Source: Streptomyces griseoviridis
Lineage (GTDB): Bacteria > Actinomycetota > Actinomycetes > Streptomycetales > Streptomycetaceae
Assembly: GCA_014649155.1 (NCBI GenBank)
Contig: BMSM01000027.1
Span: 29,386 to 93,385 of the forward strand
Direction: 5' to 3'
Length of the DNA: 64,000 nucleotides
Shown: positions 42,992-53,200 of the stretch, one piece after another
How positions within the stretch are numbered: the first letter of the stretch is position 1
Layout: each line of letters begins with the position of its first letter
Made by a program: the position numbers and the translations under genes
The notes under the pieces: generated by a model
The model's database searches: none
The model's input: only the letters and a program-made list of their open reading frames with translations
What the model was told of the DNA's origin: nothing

Positions 42992-43636
42992 TCAGCGCGC
43001 GGTCGTGCCGTCCCGCACGTCCGGGGTGACATCGCCGACGACCCGGACCGCCCGCTCCTCCGGCACGCCCGCCGCGACGAGATTGATGACGGCGGTCCGG
43101 GCGCCGTCGTCCTCCCACGCCCCCGTGTTGACGCTCTCCAGCAGGGAGACGTTGAGGGCTTCGAGGCAGGCGCTGAAGGCGGCCGGCGGCAACTGGCGGT
43201 GGAACACGCCCCGCCGCTGCCCCCGCTCCAGGATCGCGGCGATCCACGCGCGGGCCGGCGCGAGGATCTCGGACACCCGCTCCATGCCCAGGTCCCGGCG
43301 GGCGAGGGTCAGCAGCAGCCGGTAGCGGTCTCCCACCGGCCAGATGGAGAGCATGAACCGCGCGAGCGCCCGCTCGGGGTCCTCCACCGCCTCCGGCTGC
43401 GACGCCACCACACCCTGGAGCGCCTCGGCGGCCTCTTCGGCGAGCGCGTCCAGCAGCGCCGCCCGCCCCGGGAAGTGGCCGAACAGGGTACGGCGCACGA
43501 CACCGGCGGCCTTGGCGATCTCCTCCAGCGTGACATCCGGGTTGCGGCCCAGCTCCTGCCGCGCGGTCACCAGGATGCGGGCCCGGTTGGACCGCGCGTT
43601 GCGCCTCAGGGGTTCACGGGCCACGGGCTTGGACAC
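42992..43636 (-). CDS. TetR-family regulator
   Basis: 214 residues if GTG 43636 is used (GAGG eight bases upstream); ATG 43681 would add 15 residues but its ribosome site abuts the codon. HTH: RARILVTARQELGRNPDVTLEEIAKAAGVVRRTLFGHFPGRAALLDALAEE. The C-terminal domain resembles TetR regulators of efflux genes. It is upstream of the MFS exporter on the same strand, the likely regulated gene. Confidence 0.85.
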   Translation of the reverse strand: MSKPVAREPLRRNARSNRARILVTARQELGRNPDVTLEEIAKAAGVVRRTLFGHFPGRAALLDALAEEAAEALQGVVASQPEAVEDPERALARFMLSIWPVGDRYRLLLTLARRDLGMERVSEILAPARAWIAAILERGQRRGVFHRQLPPAAFSACLEALNVSLLESVNTGAWEDDGARTAVINLVAAGVPEERAVRVVGDVTPDVRDGTTAR

Positions 43637-43854
43637 GGGACGGACCTCACGGATCACCGGACGAGCGGACAGCGGGTCCATCCTCCCACGCAGGGGTGCC
43701 GCCGGGACTCCTCCGGCACCCGCGGCCACCGGAGCCGGACCCCGCGCGGCACCGGGCCGCGAGCCGGTCGGCAGGGGTAACCCTCCGTCCGTCGGCGTGC
43801 GCGGGTACCTTTCCGGGGAGGGCCCGAGCGGGCCGCCGGTGTGGAGGAGAGGCA

Positions 43855-45555
43855 ATGGACGTGACCGGTTCCGGTGCGAGTGGGCGCTCCCGGCCCGGTC
43901 CCGGGACGGCGCCCGCGCTGCCGGCGGACGTGGCGGCGGCCGTGCTCGTCGTCGACGCGGACGGCCGCATCGCCGAGGCGAACGGCGTCGCCCAGCGCGT
44001 CCTGGGACACAGCCACGAGGAACTCGTCGGCCACGACTCGCACGACCTGCTGCACCGCGACAGCCACGGGCACACCATGCCGCGCACCCGCTGCCGGCTG
44101 CGGCAGGCCCTGCTCGCCGGACGCACCGAACACGGCGGTCCGGAGTGGTTCAGCCGGGGGGACGGGACCTCCGTCCGGCTGTGCTGGTTCCTCGTGCCGC
44201 GCTCGCCCGTGCCGGGGAAGACGGGCGCGCTCGTCCTGCTGTACGGGCCGGACGGGGCCGCGGCGGACGGCGCCCCGGCACCGCTCTCCGAACTGGACCG
44301 CCTGGCCCTGCTCGCCGAGACGACCACCCGGATGACGTCCACCCTCGACACGGACGAGGCGCTGCACCGGCTGGCCGCCCTGACGGTGCCCCGGCTCGCG
44401 GACTGGGCGGTGATCGACCTGCTCACTGAACGCGACGAGGTACGCCGGGCCCTGGTGATGGAGTACCGGGACGGCGCCCTGGTCGAGCGGGAGGACCTCC
44501 AGGGGCCCATGCCGCCCGTGCCGCAGGAGTCCCCGATGCCCCTGTCCCGGGCGCTGCGCGGCGCCGCGTCCTCCCTGGCCGGGCCCGCCACCTACCAGGG
44601 GCCGCCCGACTCGGGGATCGCGGTGGAGCAGCGCCGGCTGTTCGCGGCGACGGACATGCACTCCGCCGTCATCGCGCCCATCCGGGGCCTGCGCGACGTG
44701 CTCGGCGCGCTGACCCTGGGGCGGGCGAAGCACGCCGCCGCGTTCACCGCCGCCGACCTGCCCCTGCTGGAGGACATCACCCGCCGGGCCGGCCTGGCCC
44801 TGGACAACGCGCGGCTCTACCAGCGCCAGCGCAAGGTCGCCGAGACCATGCAACGCCACCTCCTGCCCCAGCTCCCCACCGTGCCCGGGGTGGAGATGCG
44901 GGCCCGGTACGTGCCCGCGCCGGACGCCTCCTCGGTCGGCGGTGACTGGTACGACGCCTTCGCCCTGTCCTCCGGCACCCACGCCCTGGTCATCGGGGAC
45001 GTCGTAGGGCACGACCTGGACGCGGCGGCCGGGATGGCGCAGGTCCGGAACATGCTGCGGGCCTTCGCGTGGTCCCGGCCCGACGCCGCGGCCAGTGCCG
45101 TCGTCAGCCAGCTCGACGAGGCCGTGAAGCACATCGCCGAGGTACCCATGGCGACCATGATCCTGGCCACGCTCGGCCGGGGTGACGACGAGCTGTGGCG
45201 GCTGTGCTGGACCAACGCGGGACACCCGCCGCCGCTGCTGGTCGACAGCGACGGCCGCACCCGCTACCTCACCGACGCGCACGGCATCCTGCTCGGCACC
45301 GGGCTCGTCAAGCCCCGCCCCGACGCGGTGACCGTCCTCCGGCCCGGCACCACCGTCCTGCTCTACACCGACGGCCTGGTCGAGTCCCCCCGGCACTCCA
45401 TCGACGAGGGCCTGGACCGGCTGAGCCGGCACGCGGCCGCCCTCGCCCACCGCCCCCTGGACTCCTTCTGCGACGTCCTGCTCGAACAGGTCCGCCCCGT
45501 CGGCAGCGACGACGACGTCGCCATGCTGGCCGTGCGGATCCCCGACCGGGCGTAG
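43855..45555 (+). CDS. PAS-GAF-SpoIIE (PP2C) phosphatase
   Basis: 566 residues, ATG 43855 after GGAGGAGAGG. A PAS sensor (about 20-130; AAVLVVDADGRIAEANGVAQRVLGHS), a GAF domain (about 150-320) and a SpoIIE/PP2C domain (about 335-565) with VGGDWYDAF, VIGDVVGHDLDAAAGMAQVRN and SDDDVAML metal ligands. Such enzymes dephosphorylate STAS anti-anti-sigma proteins in partner-switching pathways. The stop TAG (45553-45555) is formed by the first bases of the MITE-like element, so the original C-terminus may have been different. Confidence 0.9.
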   Translation: MDVTGSGASGRSRPGPGTAPALPADVAAAVLVVDADGRIAEANGVAQRVLGHSHEELVGHDSHDLLHRDSHGHTMPRTRCRLRQALLAGRTEHGGPEWFSRGDGTSVRLCWFLVPRSPVPGKTGALVLLYGPDGAAADGAPAPLSELDRLALLAETTTRMTSTLDTDEALHRLAALTVPRLADWAVIDLLTERDEVRRALVMEYRDGALVEREDLQGPMPPVPQESPMPLSRALRGAASSLAGPATYQGPPDSGIAVEQRRLFAATDMHSAVIAPIRGLRDVLGALTLGRAKHAAAFTAADLPLLEDITRRAGLALDNARLYQRQRKVAETMQRHLLPQLPTVPGVEMRARYVPAPDASSVGGDWYDAFALSSGTHALVIGDVVGHDLDAAAGMAQVRNMLRAFAWSRPDAAASAVVSQLDEAVKHIAEVPMATMILATLGRGDDELWRLCWTNAGHPPPLLVDSDGRTRYLTDAHGILLGTGLVKPRPDAVTVLRPGTTVLLYTDGLVESPRHSIDEGLDRLSRHAAALAHRPLDSFCDVLLEQVRPVGSDDDVAMLAVRIPDRA

Positions 45556-45741
45556 GGCCTGTCGTTTGGATCAGGTCGCGGGGAATCGGCTGCGTCTTCC
45601 TCGCGCCGGTGAGCGGGGCCTGGTGGGTGCGGATGCAAGGCGGAGGAGGGAGTCGACGCGGAGCGTCGGCGAGTGACGACAACGCGGCAGGTGCGCGTGC
45701 CAGGCCCCGCGTCCGCGGCGTGATCCAAACGACAGGCCCTA
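45553..45741. mobile_element. MITE-like element with perfect terminal inverted repeats
   Basis: 189 bp. The outer 21 bases at 45553-45573 are the exact reverse complement of 45721-45741; the core is GGGCCTGTCGTTTGGATCA, with TA at each outer end that could be the target duplication. The interior has no open gene. Non-autonomous element, perhaps mobilised by an IS5- or IS630-type transposase. It lies between the end of the PP2C gene and a truncated regulator. Confidence 0.82.
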
Positions 45742-46048
45742 GAGGGCCCAAAGCTCGTTCCCCACTGGTACAGCCGGTCCTCCAGGTCCCGCACTCACTG
45801 TTCCTGCTCGTGCGACGCCGGCGCGCACCGCACTTCACGCACCCGGTCCATGCCCATCGCCTGCCACGTCCGCTCCAGCGGGCCCAGCGCGCGCCGCGTA
45901 CGCGCACGTGGCTTCCGGGTGGCCGGCCGCCACCTCGACTGCGGCGAGGTCGCCGAGCACGACGGTGCTCTGTTTCTCCTCGGCCGGGCTGAGCGCGTCG
46001 AGGACGTCCTGGAGGCAGGACTCGATGCGCCGTGGGTCGCACTGACAC
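45742..46048 (-). pseudogene. HTH/TPR regulator C-terminal remnant cut by the MITE
   Basis: Three minus-strand frames together give DPRRIESCLQDVLDALSPAE, VVLGDLAAVEVAAGHPEA, then YAARALGPLERTWQAMGMDR, then VRDLEDRLYQWGTSF: the tail of Streptomyces XRE-type regulators with TPR repeats. Two frameshifts are needed, the N-terminal HTH is missing, and the natural stop is replaced by the inserted element at 45741. Confidence 0.6.
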
Positions 46049-46198
46049 AGATCGTCAACTGATTGATTCTCACGGGGCTGGTCGCTGTCCCGGACCTGCG
46101 AAAGGGTTGCAGGAAGGCGGCAGTGCGGCAGGTGCGCACTCGACCTGTTGCCGCGCCGAGTGTTCAGGCACATCCATGAGAGAAGGAAACACCCCCCT

Positions 46199-47107
46199 AT
46201 GCGCGCCCTTGTGGTCGATCACAGTGAGGCCGGACCCGTCCGGTTCGCCGATGTCGATGAGCCCGTCCCGTCCACCGGTGAGGCGCTGGTGGAGATACGG
46301 CACATCGCTCTCAACTTCGGAGAGCTGAATTACGTGCGCCAGTGGCCAGCCGGCGCTGTGCACGGTCATGACGCCTCCGGCATCGTGGTGCGCGCCGCAT
46401 CCGACGGCTCGGGGCCGCCCGAAGGCACGCGCGTCGCCGTGGGAATGGCTCCCCACGCGTGGGCGGAGCGGGTGGCAGTCAGCCCCGCCTCGCTCGGCAC
46501 CGTCCCCGAGGGCGTGGATCTGGCCGACGCCGCCGCGCTGGGGATCGCCGGGGTCACCGCATTCCGGGTGCTGCGCAAGCGTTCCCTGCTGGCGCGCGAC
46601 GTGCTGATCACCGGCGCCAGCGGGGGCGTGGGGCACTTCGCCGTCCAGCTGGCGGCGCTGGCGGGCGCCCGGGTGACGGCACTCGTCGGTTCGCCGGGGC
46701 GGGCCGCCGGGCTCCGCGAACTCGGCGCCGACAAGGTCCTGACCGACCTGGCCGAGACCGGGGACCGGTTCGACATGGTTCTGGACACGGTCGGTGGACC
46801 ACTTCTGGCCCAGGCATGGAGTTCCCTCGCCGAGGGCGGCACCATCCACCTGGTCGGTTACTCCTCGGGGCAGGGAACCACGTTCCCGTCAGGGGCCTTG
46901 TTCGGCTTCGGTGAGCCCCGCAGCATCGCCACCTACGGCGACATGACGCCGACCGGCGGGGAGCTGACGGACCTGCTGGGCCTGATGGCTGCCGGGAGGC
47001 TCTCGGCGCCGGTCGGACTGCGAGGCGACTGGCAGGGCGTCAAGGACGCCGTCCAGGCGCTGTTCGCGCGGAAGGTGCACGGAAAAGTCGTTCTTGACGT
47101 GGCCTGA
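46199..47107 (+). CDS. MDR-family NADPH:quinone oxidoreductase
   Basis: 302 residues, ATG 46199 behind AGAAGGAAAC. Medium-chain dehydrogenase fold without structural zinc: N-terminal GroES-like domain (MRALVVDHSEAGPVRFADVDE), Rossmann motif LITGASGGVGHFAVQLAAL near residue 140, ending KVHGKVVLDVA. Likely a soluble quinone/enone reductase. An AraC-type regulator follows on the same strand and may control it. Confidence 0.87.
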   Translation: MRALVVDHSEAGPVRFADVDEPVPSTGEALVEIRHIALNFGELNYVRQWPAGAVHGHDASGIVVRAASDGSGPPEGTRVAVGMAPHAWAERVAVSPASLGTVPEGVDLADAAALGIAGVTAFRVLRKRSLLARDVLITGASGGVGHFAVQLAALAGARVTALVGSPGRAAGLRELGADKVLTDLAETGDRFDMVLDTVGGPLLAQAWSSLAEGGTIHLVGYSSGQGTTFPSGALFGFGEPRSIATYGDMTPTGGELTDLLGLMAAGRLSAPVGLRGDWQGVKDAVQALFARKVHGKVVLDVA

Positions 47108-47181
47108 CTCCGTGCACGAGGACACATGCGTCGTCGGCAGTCGGCAGTCGGCCGTTGGCGGCGGTGGACGAGGATGGACCC

Positions 47182-48099
47182 ATGGATGTGCTGGCGGAAG
47201 TCTTGCGTGTTTCGGGTGCGCGTGGAGCGCTCGGGGTCATGCTGAAGGCCGGAGGAACCTGGGGCCTGTGGCTGGACTCCTATCCAGGAGCGGCACTGCA
47301 CGTAGTGTCCCGCGGCACCATGTGGCTCCACGTCACAGGCGAGAAACCTCTTCAGGTGCAGGCCGGAGACGCCGTCCTCGTGTCGCCGGGCACCGCACAC
47401 GGGATAGCCGGCGGCGCCAACGCGACGATGGGTTCCTGCGACCGCGAGGCGGCGGCCCGGGCTTTCGGCGATGGCCGGGCCCTGCGGCTGGGCTCGGCGC
47501 CGGCGCAGACCGAAGTGATCGTGCTGCACTACGAGCAGGACCCGGAGGTGCGCACACCGGTGCTGACCTCCCTCGCTCGGCCGATGCACGTCACAGCCCG
47601 GGAGAACGCGCAGCTCAGGAGGACCGTCGAGCTTCTCGCTGCCGAACTCGCACAGCCGCAGATCGGCACCACCGCCGCCATCAACAGCATCGTCGACCTT
47701 CTGCTCGTCCAGTTCGTACGCGCCTGGCTGGCCCGCCACCCGCAGGAGCCGTCCGGCTCATGGCTGGGAGCGATGCGTGATCCGGTCGTGCGCGCCGCTC
47801 TGGCACACGTCCACGCCCAACCGGAACACCCCTGGACCACGGAGACCCTGGCCGCCGCGACGAGCGTCTCCCGGGCGACGCTGTCCCGGCGTTTCCGGTC
47901 CGCCCTCGGACAGACGCCGGGCGCGTACGTGACGCAGTGGCGCATCGACCTGGCGTCCGTCCGGCTCCGCGATACCGATGAGCCGGTCGAATCGATCTCC
48001 GGCGCGGTCGGATACGGCTCTCCCCACGCTTTCAGCCGCGCCTTCAGACGCGCCCGAGGCACGGCCCCGGGCGAGTACCGTTCTCTGCTCCGCAAGTGA
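47182..48099 (+). CDS. AraC-family regulator with cupin sensor
   Basis: 305 residues from ATG 47182. N-terminal AraC_binding_2/cupin region (about 1-170; HVVSRGTMWLHVTGEKPLQVQAGDAVLVSPGTAHGI) and C-terminal double HTH (about 200-300; TTETLAAATSVSRATLSRRFRSALGQTPGAYVTQWRIDLA and VGYGSPHAFSRAFRRARGTAPGEYR). AraC proteins of this build usually activate or repress a neighbouring oxidoreductase gene. Confidence 0.9.
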   Translation: MDVLAEVLRVSGARGALGVMLKAGGTWGLWLDSYPGAALHVVSRGTMWLHVTGEKPLQVQAGDAVLVSPGTAHGIAGGANATMGSCDREAAARAFGDGRALRLGSAPAQTEVIVLHYEQDPEVRTPVLTSLARPMHVTARENAQLRRTVELLAAELAQPQIGTTAAINSIVDLLLVQFVRAWLARHPQEPSGSWLGAMRDPVVRAALAHVHAQPEHPWTTETLAAATSVSRATLSRRFRSALGQTPGAYVTQWRIDLASVRLRDTDEPVESISGAVGYGSPHAFSRAFRRARGTAPGEYRSLLRK

Positions 48100-48539
48100 T
48101 CCGGGCTCCGGAGAGGTCAGCACCAGGCAGGTGCCGTCCCCCTTCCCCCAAGGCCCACATCGGTACAGGAAACAGGAAATACGCGACACCTCGGCATGTG
48201 AGCCCATCCGTCCCGCAGCCGAAAGCAGCGGACACCTCGTTGCCCGACAACGCACTTGCCCGATCAACGGCCGGGAAGTGCCAGGTGTCCGGCGCGTACG
48301 CGCAGTCCGGGTGGCACGGACCGAGGAGGAACGCGACACCCGAAGCGGGAGACCGCCGACGCGCCGTACTGGAAGAAGTGGGCCCGCCTGTACCGCAAGG
48401 AGCGGTCAGCCGCAGTCGTTGCGGTTGATCCTCAGGGAGCGGGTCTATAGGTGTGTCGTCCGGGCGGGTCGGTGACGCGGCCGGCCGGTCGGTGGCCGCC
48501 GGTGCCGGTGCCGGTGCGGGGTCGGTGGTTGGTTGTACC
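48100..48539. other. Intergenic region without recognised gene
   Basis: Short open frames on both strands show no convincing family match and uneven coding bias. One plus-strand stretch near 48350-48420 (APYWKKWARLYRKERSAAVV) looks protein-like and may be another remnant, but it cannot be assigned. Confidence 0.4.
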
Positions 48540-49270
48540 TGTCCAGCCAGCCGAAAGACGCCGGGGGCTGATGCCCGCTCGTGGCAGGTGTCGCGCCAGG
48601 TGTTCCTGGTGCAGGCCCAGGCGTTGTCGGTGAGGTCCCGCTCGACTATGAAGCCCTACCGGGCGAACCAGGCGGCTGCTCGTCGCGGGAATGCCGCGCA
48701 GGTGGCGGCCTTCTCGCCGGGCGGGTCCTCGGTGTGGGCGAGGGGGTGTGGTCGTCCAGGGCGGTGTGCGGACAGGCGGCTACGAACGGCGCCCGGCCCG
48801 GCGAACCGGTCCACCTCGCCGTCAAGAAGCCCGGCCGGGTCCCCGACGGCGGCGGCCACAAGGTCCTCGGCCGGGCGGCCGGCAGCCCCGACAACGACCG
48901 CCGCAACGGCGCGGGACATGGTGCCGGAGGAGGATGCGGGGGCGGTGGAGGCGGCGATGCCGCATCGGGCGGCCGGCCTCACCGGCCCGATCCGGTGTTC
49001 GCGCCGCAGCCGCAGCCGCAGCCGTAGCCGCAGGACCCGCTGACCGACCGGGGCGGGCGTCTGCCGCGGGCTGTGGCGCGGGCGGCTGGGGCGGTCGTGC
49101 ATCCCGGCCGCGCCCAGGTGCCGGTAGCGGCTCGCCCGGCGGGCGGCGGTGGTGTGGCTGACCTGGAAGCGTTCCGAGCCCCCGCCGCAGCGGCCGGCCG
49201 TCGTCCACGACACACCGGGCCGGACGCGGCCTCCTGGCCGGTGTCAGCGGGGCATCGCGGTGGGACACGA
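48540..49270 (-). pseudogene. IS481-family transposase, heavily decayed
   Basis: Minus-strand fragments in several frames follow the order of IS481 transposases: VSHRDAPLTP and VVDDGRPLRR, the HTH region FQVSHTTAARRASRYRHLGA with GMHDRPSRPRHSPRQTP, RIGPVRPAARCGIAASTA, then KKPGRVPDGGGHKVLGRAAG, the DDE-region HTALDDHTPSPTPRT and KAATCAAFPRRAAAWFAR, and TDNAWACTRNTWRDTC. Numerous frameshifts and a CAGCCG microsatellite expansion (near 49012-49030) have destroyed it. No terminal repeats were identified. Confidence 0.75.
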
Positions 49271-49389
49271 GGGCTTCCTGGCCTTCGGTGCAGATGTCGC
49301 AGTCCGCACCGACCCCGAAGGCCCTCACCCGTTCAAGCACCCAGCGCGCGTGTCACCGACGTCCCGGGACGGCACACCCGGGCGCCGCC

Positions 49390-49887
49390 TCAGTCGCCGG
49401 CCGCGGCCACCCGCGCGCGGACGCTCTCGACACTGCCGCACCCGTCCTTCAGGTACCGCGCGCGGGCCTCCAGGAACGCCTGGCCCAGCTCGGCGCGGCG
49501 CTCGTCGCGGACGTTGGCGCGGGCGTCGTTCAGCAGCGTGCGCTCCTCCTCGTCCGCGTGGTGGTTGACCGCCGACACCAGCTCCTCCAGGGCGTCCTCC
49601 CACGCGTCGGAGGCGGTGTCCTCCACCTCCAGCAGCGCCAGCAGCGCCTCGTCGGCCTCGTGGTGCTCGTGGACGCTGTGGTCGACGTCCTCGCCGTCGA
49701 CGTTCTTGTAGCGCCGCAGCGCCGGATAGACCTCGTCCTCCTCGGCCGACGCGTGGGCGATCAGCAGGTCCGCGAACTCCCGCAGGGCGCGGGCCCGGTC
49801 CGCCTCCGCGTTGCGCATCGTACGGAAGAGGTCTTCCATGCGGCGGTGGTCCTTCAGGATGAGGTCGACGACATCGGTGGACGCCAC
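49390..49887 (-). CDS. Hemerythrin domain protein
   Basis: 165 residues from GTG 49887 with GAGGAG upstream. Four-helix hemerythrin pattern of His/Glu ligands: VVDLILKDHRRMEDLF, LLIAHASAEEDEVYPAL, HSVHEHHEADEALL and VNHHADEEERTLL. These di-iron proteins sense or store oxygen, nitric oxide or iron. No partner gene; it ends close to the IS481 remnant and lies next to the STAS/PP2C operon on the same strand. Confidence 0.88.
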   Translation of the reverse strand: MASTDVVDLILKDHRRMEDLFRTMRNAEADRARALREFADLLIAHASAEEDEVYPALRRYKNVDGEDVDHSVHEHHEADEALLALLEVEDTASDAWEDALEELVSAVNHHADEEERTLLNDARANVRDERRAELGQAFLEARARYLKDGCGSVESVRARVAAAGD

Positions 49888-49993
49888 GGCGGCTCCTCAC
49901 TCGGGGTGACGGTGTTCCGCTGTGCTGCTACCCCGGCTCGGGCGAGTGAGGCGTGGCGAGGCCGCCCCGGCGCCGGCCGTTCCCGCCGGGCCG

Positions 49994-50284
49994 TCAGCCG
50001 AGGCCGTGCACGGTGGTCAGTTCGGCGAGTCCGGAGACCTCCAGTACGGGGGCCAGCAGCGGGGTGGCGACCAGCTCGATGCGGTCGGCGTGGCGGAACA
50101 GGACGCTCAGACCGGCGCTGTCCAGGTACTCGATCCCGGTCAGGTCGATGACGAGCGGCCCGTCGGTGGTCTCGATCGCCGTGGCCAGCGCGTCGGTGTT
50201 GCTCATGTCGATCTCACCGACGGCCGTCAGCTCGGTCACACCGTCGGGCCGACGACTGGTGGTCAGGGTCAGAAGCGTGGTCAT
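49994..50284 (-). CDS. STAS-domain anti-sigma factor antagonist
   Basis: 96 residues, ATG 50284 overlapping the stop of the hybrid kinase/phosphatase gene (TGATG). STAS signature: LTAVGEIDMSNTDALATAIE and PLVIDLTGIEYLDSAGLSVLF, with the phospho-acceptor Ser in DSAG. It is the probable substrate of both the HATPase kinase and PP2C phosphatase modules of the preceding fusion protein. Confidence 0.9.
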   Translation of the reverse strand: MTTLLTLTTSRRPDGVTELTAVGEIDMSNTDALATAIETTDGPLVIDLTGIEYLDSAGLSVLFRHADRIELVATPLLAPVLEVSGLAELTTVHGLG

Positions 50285-53200
50285 CAGGCGATCCTCGTGT
50301 GCATGTCGACGGTGGTGCCGGCGGCGCCGGAGGTGATGGTGACCTGGTGCATCAGCGCCCGCATCAGAGCCACGCCACGGCCACGGTGGGCGTTGGCCTC
50401 GGGCTGAGGTGTCTTCCAGCGGCCGGTGTCGGCGACGGTGAGGCGCAGGTCGTCGACGAGTGCCTCGGCACGGAGGCGGACCGTGTCGCCGGGGGCGTCC
50501 CGGTGACCGTGCTCGATGGCGTTGGCACACGCCTCGCCCACGGCGACCAGGACGTTCTGCACCGTGTGCGGGGGGAGCTCGCACTGGGCGAGCCAGCTGC
50601 GCAGGGCCTTGCGGACCGGCGCGAGCTGCGCGGACTCGGCGGGGAAGGCCATGTCGAGCGGCGCCGGGTGCCGGTACAGCAGGAGCGCCACGTCGTCGTC
50701 GTAACCGTCGGCCGGCGCGAGCCGCTTCATGACCTGGGTGGCGAGGTCGTCGACCGCGGCGTCGCGGCCGGCCTGCACCGCCTCGCCGGCCTGGTCGATG
50801 CCGGCCGTCAGCGGCCGGCGGCGGCGCTCCACGAGCCCGTCGGTGTACAGCAGCAGGGTGGCCCGCGCCGGCACCGTGCAGGTGCCCTCGGGACGGGCCC
50901 GCCCCGGGCGCACCGCCAGCGGCACGGAGCGCCCCTCGTCCAGGAGGACGAGGGTGCCGTCCGGATGGGTGAGGATGCCCGGCGGGTGCCCGGCGCTGGA
51001 ATAGGTGAGGTTGCCGGTCACCGGGTCGAGGACGCCGCAGAACACGGTGGTGCACATGGCACCGGGGACACCGGCGGCGAAGTGGTCCAGGGCCATCAGG
51101 GTCTGCGCGGGGCTGGAGTCCTGGAGCAGCAGGGCGCGGCAGGCGCTGCGCAGCTGGCCCATGACGGTGGCCGCTTCCAGTCCGCGTCCCACGCAGTCGC
51201 CGACGACGATGCCGATCCGGCCGTCCGGGAGCCGGACGGTGTCGTACCAGTCACCGCCGACCTCCAGCGGCCGGGTGGCGGGTTCGTAGCGGACGGCGAA
51301 GCCGTCGGGGAGGTCGGCCGGGCCGAGGATCGCGCGTTGCAGGGCGATGGCGGTCTCGCGCTGCTGGTCGATCTGGTGGGCCCGGGACAGCCCCTGGGCG
51401 AGCTGCCCGGCGAGGAGGGACAGCAGCAGCTGGTCCTCACCGGTGAACGGCCGCTGCTCTCCCAGGTCGATCCAGAGCACCATGGTGCCCTCGGGATGGC
51501 CGACGGTGATGCCCGCCCCGGTGCCGTCCTCGACGGGCGTCAGCAGCGGCCTGTCCAGCCATGAGGTCAGCCGCTCCCGGCGCTCGGCGGGCAGGTCCGC
51601 CCAGCGCAGCCCGGCGTCGGTCGCCGTCACCGACATGTCCTGCCCGGCGGTCGCGACGGCGGCCAGCACGCACTCGGCCCGCCACAGGGTCTTCAGCTCC
51701 GCCAGGGAGCCCGCGAGGGCCTCTGGCAGGCTGGTCGCCTGCGTCAGCCGCATGCTCAGCGCGGCCTGGGCGCTCTTGCGCTGGACCGCGTAGTGCTCGG
51801 CGGTGACGTCGCGGAAGGTCCCGACGGTCACCCGGCGTCCGGTGTCCGGGTCCTGCGCCTGGTTGAAGGTGGCCGTCACCCACAGCCGGTGCCCGTCCCG
51901 GTGGGTCACGGGGATGGTGTACGAACCCTTGGGGTTGTTCAGCAACTGGGCGAAGGCGTCACCGACCTCGCGGTGCGCCTCGGGGTCGGCGACGGCGTCC
52001 GGCCACCAGGGGTGGACCGGCCGGTAGGGGAGGCCCTCGGGGCCGTAGCCGAGGGTGTTCGTGAAAGCGGTGTTGATCTCGATGACGGCGCCGTCCTCGT
52101 CGCAGACGAAGAACGCCTCCTGGAGGGAGTCCACCAGCGCCTTGCGCCAGCGTGCCTGGTGGTTGCGGAGCCGGGCCAGCTCCACGTTGGCCCGCACCCG
52201 GGCGAGGAGTTCGGCCGCGGCGAACGGCTTGACGAGGTAGTCGTCGGCGCCGGCCCGCAGCCCCTCGATGGACGCCTCCTGACCGGCCCGCGCCGACAGC
52301 AGCACCACCGGAACCGACGCGGTGCGCGGGTCGGTGCGCAGCGCCGCCACCAGCCCGAGGCCGTCGAGGCCCGGCATCATGACGTCGCTGATCACCAGGT
52401 CGGGAGCGCCGGCCCGGACCGCCTCCAGCGCCGCCAGGCCGTCGACGGCGGTGTCCACCAGGTATCCGGCGCCGTCCAGGAGCCGGGTCAGGTACTCGCG
52501 CATGTCGGCGTTGTCGTCGGCGACCAGCACCCGCGTCGCGACGGCCGGGGCGGTGGCGTACCCCGACGGGTCGGCCGCCGTCGCCGTGGTCCGCGCGTCC
52601 CCGGAGACCTCGTCCGGCAGCCAGCGCAGGGCCTCCTGCACGAACGGGTCGGCGCTGGTCGCCGCGTGGCCGTCCGCGGCGGGGGCCAGCGCCTCGGCGG
52701 GCAGGTGCGCCGAGCCGAACGGCAGCCGGACGGTGAAACAGGTGCCCTCGCCCTCGGTGCTGTCGGCGGTGATGCTGCCGCCGTGCAGCGTCACCAGCTC
52801 CTTGACCAGGGCGAGTCCGATGCCGCTGCCCTCGTTGGAGCGGGAGCGGGCGTTCTCGATCCGGTGGAACCGCTCGAACAGCCGGGGCATCTCCGCCGCG
52901 GGCACCCCGATGCCGCTGTCGGCGACGGTCACCACGGCGTGCGCGTCCTCGGCGCGCACGGCGACCCGGATCGAGCCGTCGAAGGTGAACTTCAGCGCGT
53001 TGCTCAGCAGGTTGAGGACGACCTTCTCCCACATGCCGCGGTCGATGTACACCGGCTCGGGCAGCCGGTCGCAGTCGATCCGGAACCGCAGGCCGGCCTT
53101 GTCGACGGCGGACCGGAACACGCTCGCCAGGTCGGCCGTGACGACCGCCAGGTCGGCCGGTTCGTACCGGGCCTGCATCCGGCCCGCCTCGATGCGGGAG

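Noticed and set aside
48100..48475. Small plus-strand open frames as genes
   Set aside because: No family match, poor coding bias and no ribosome sites.
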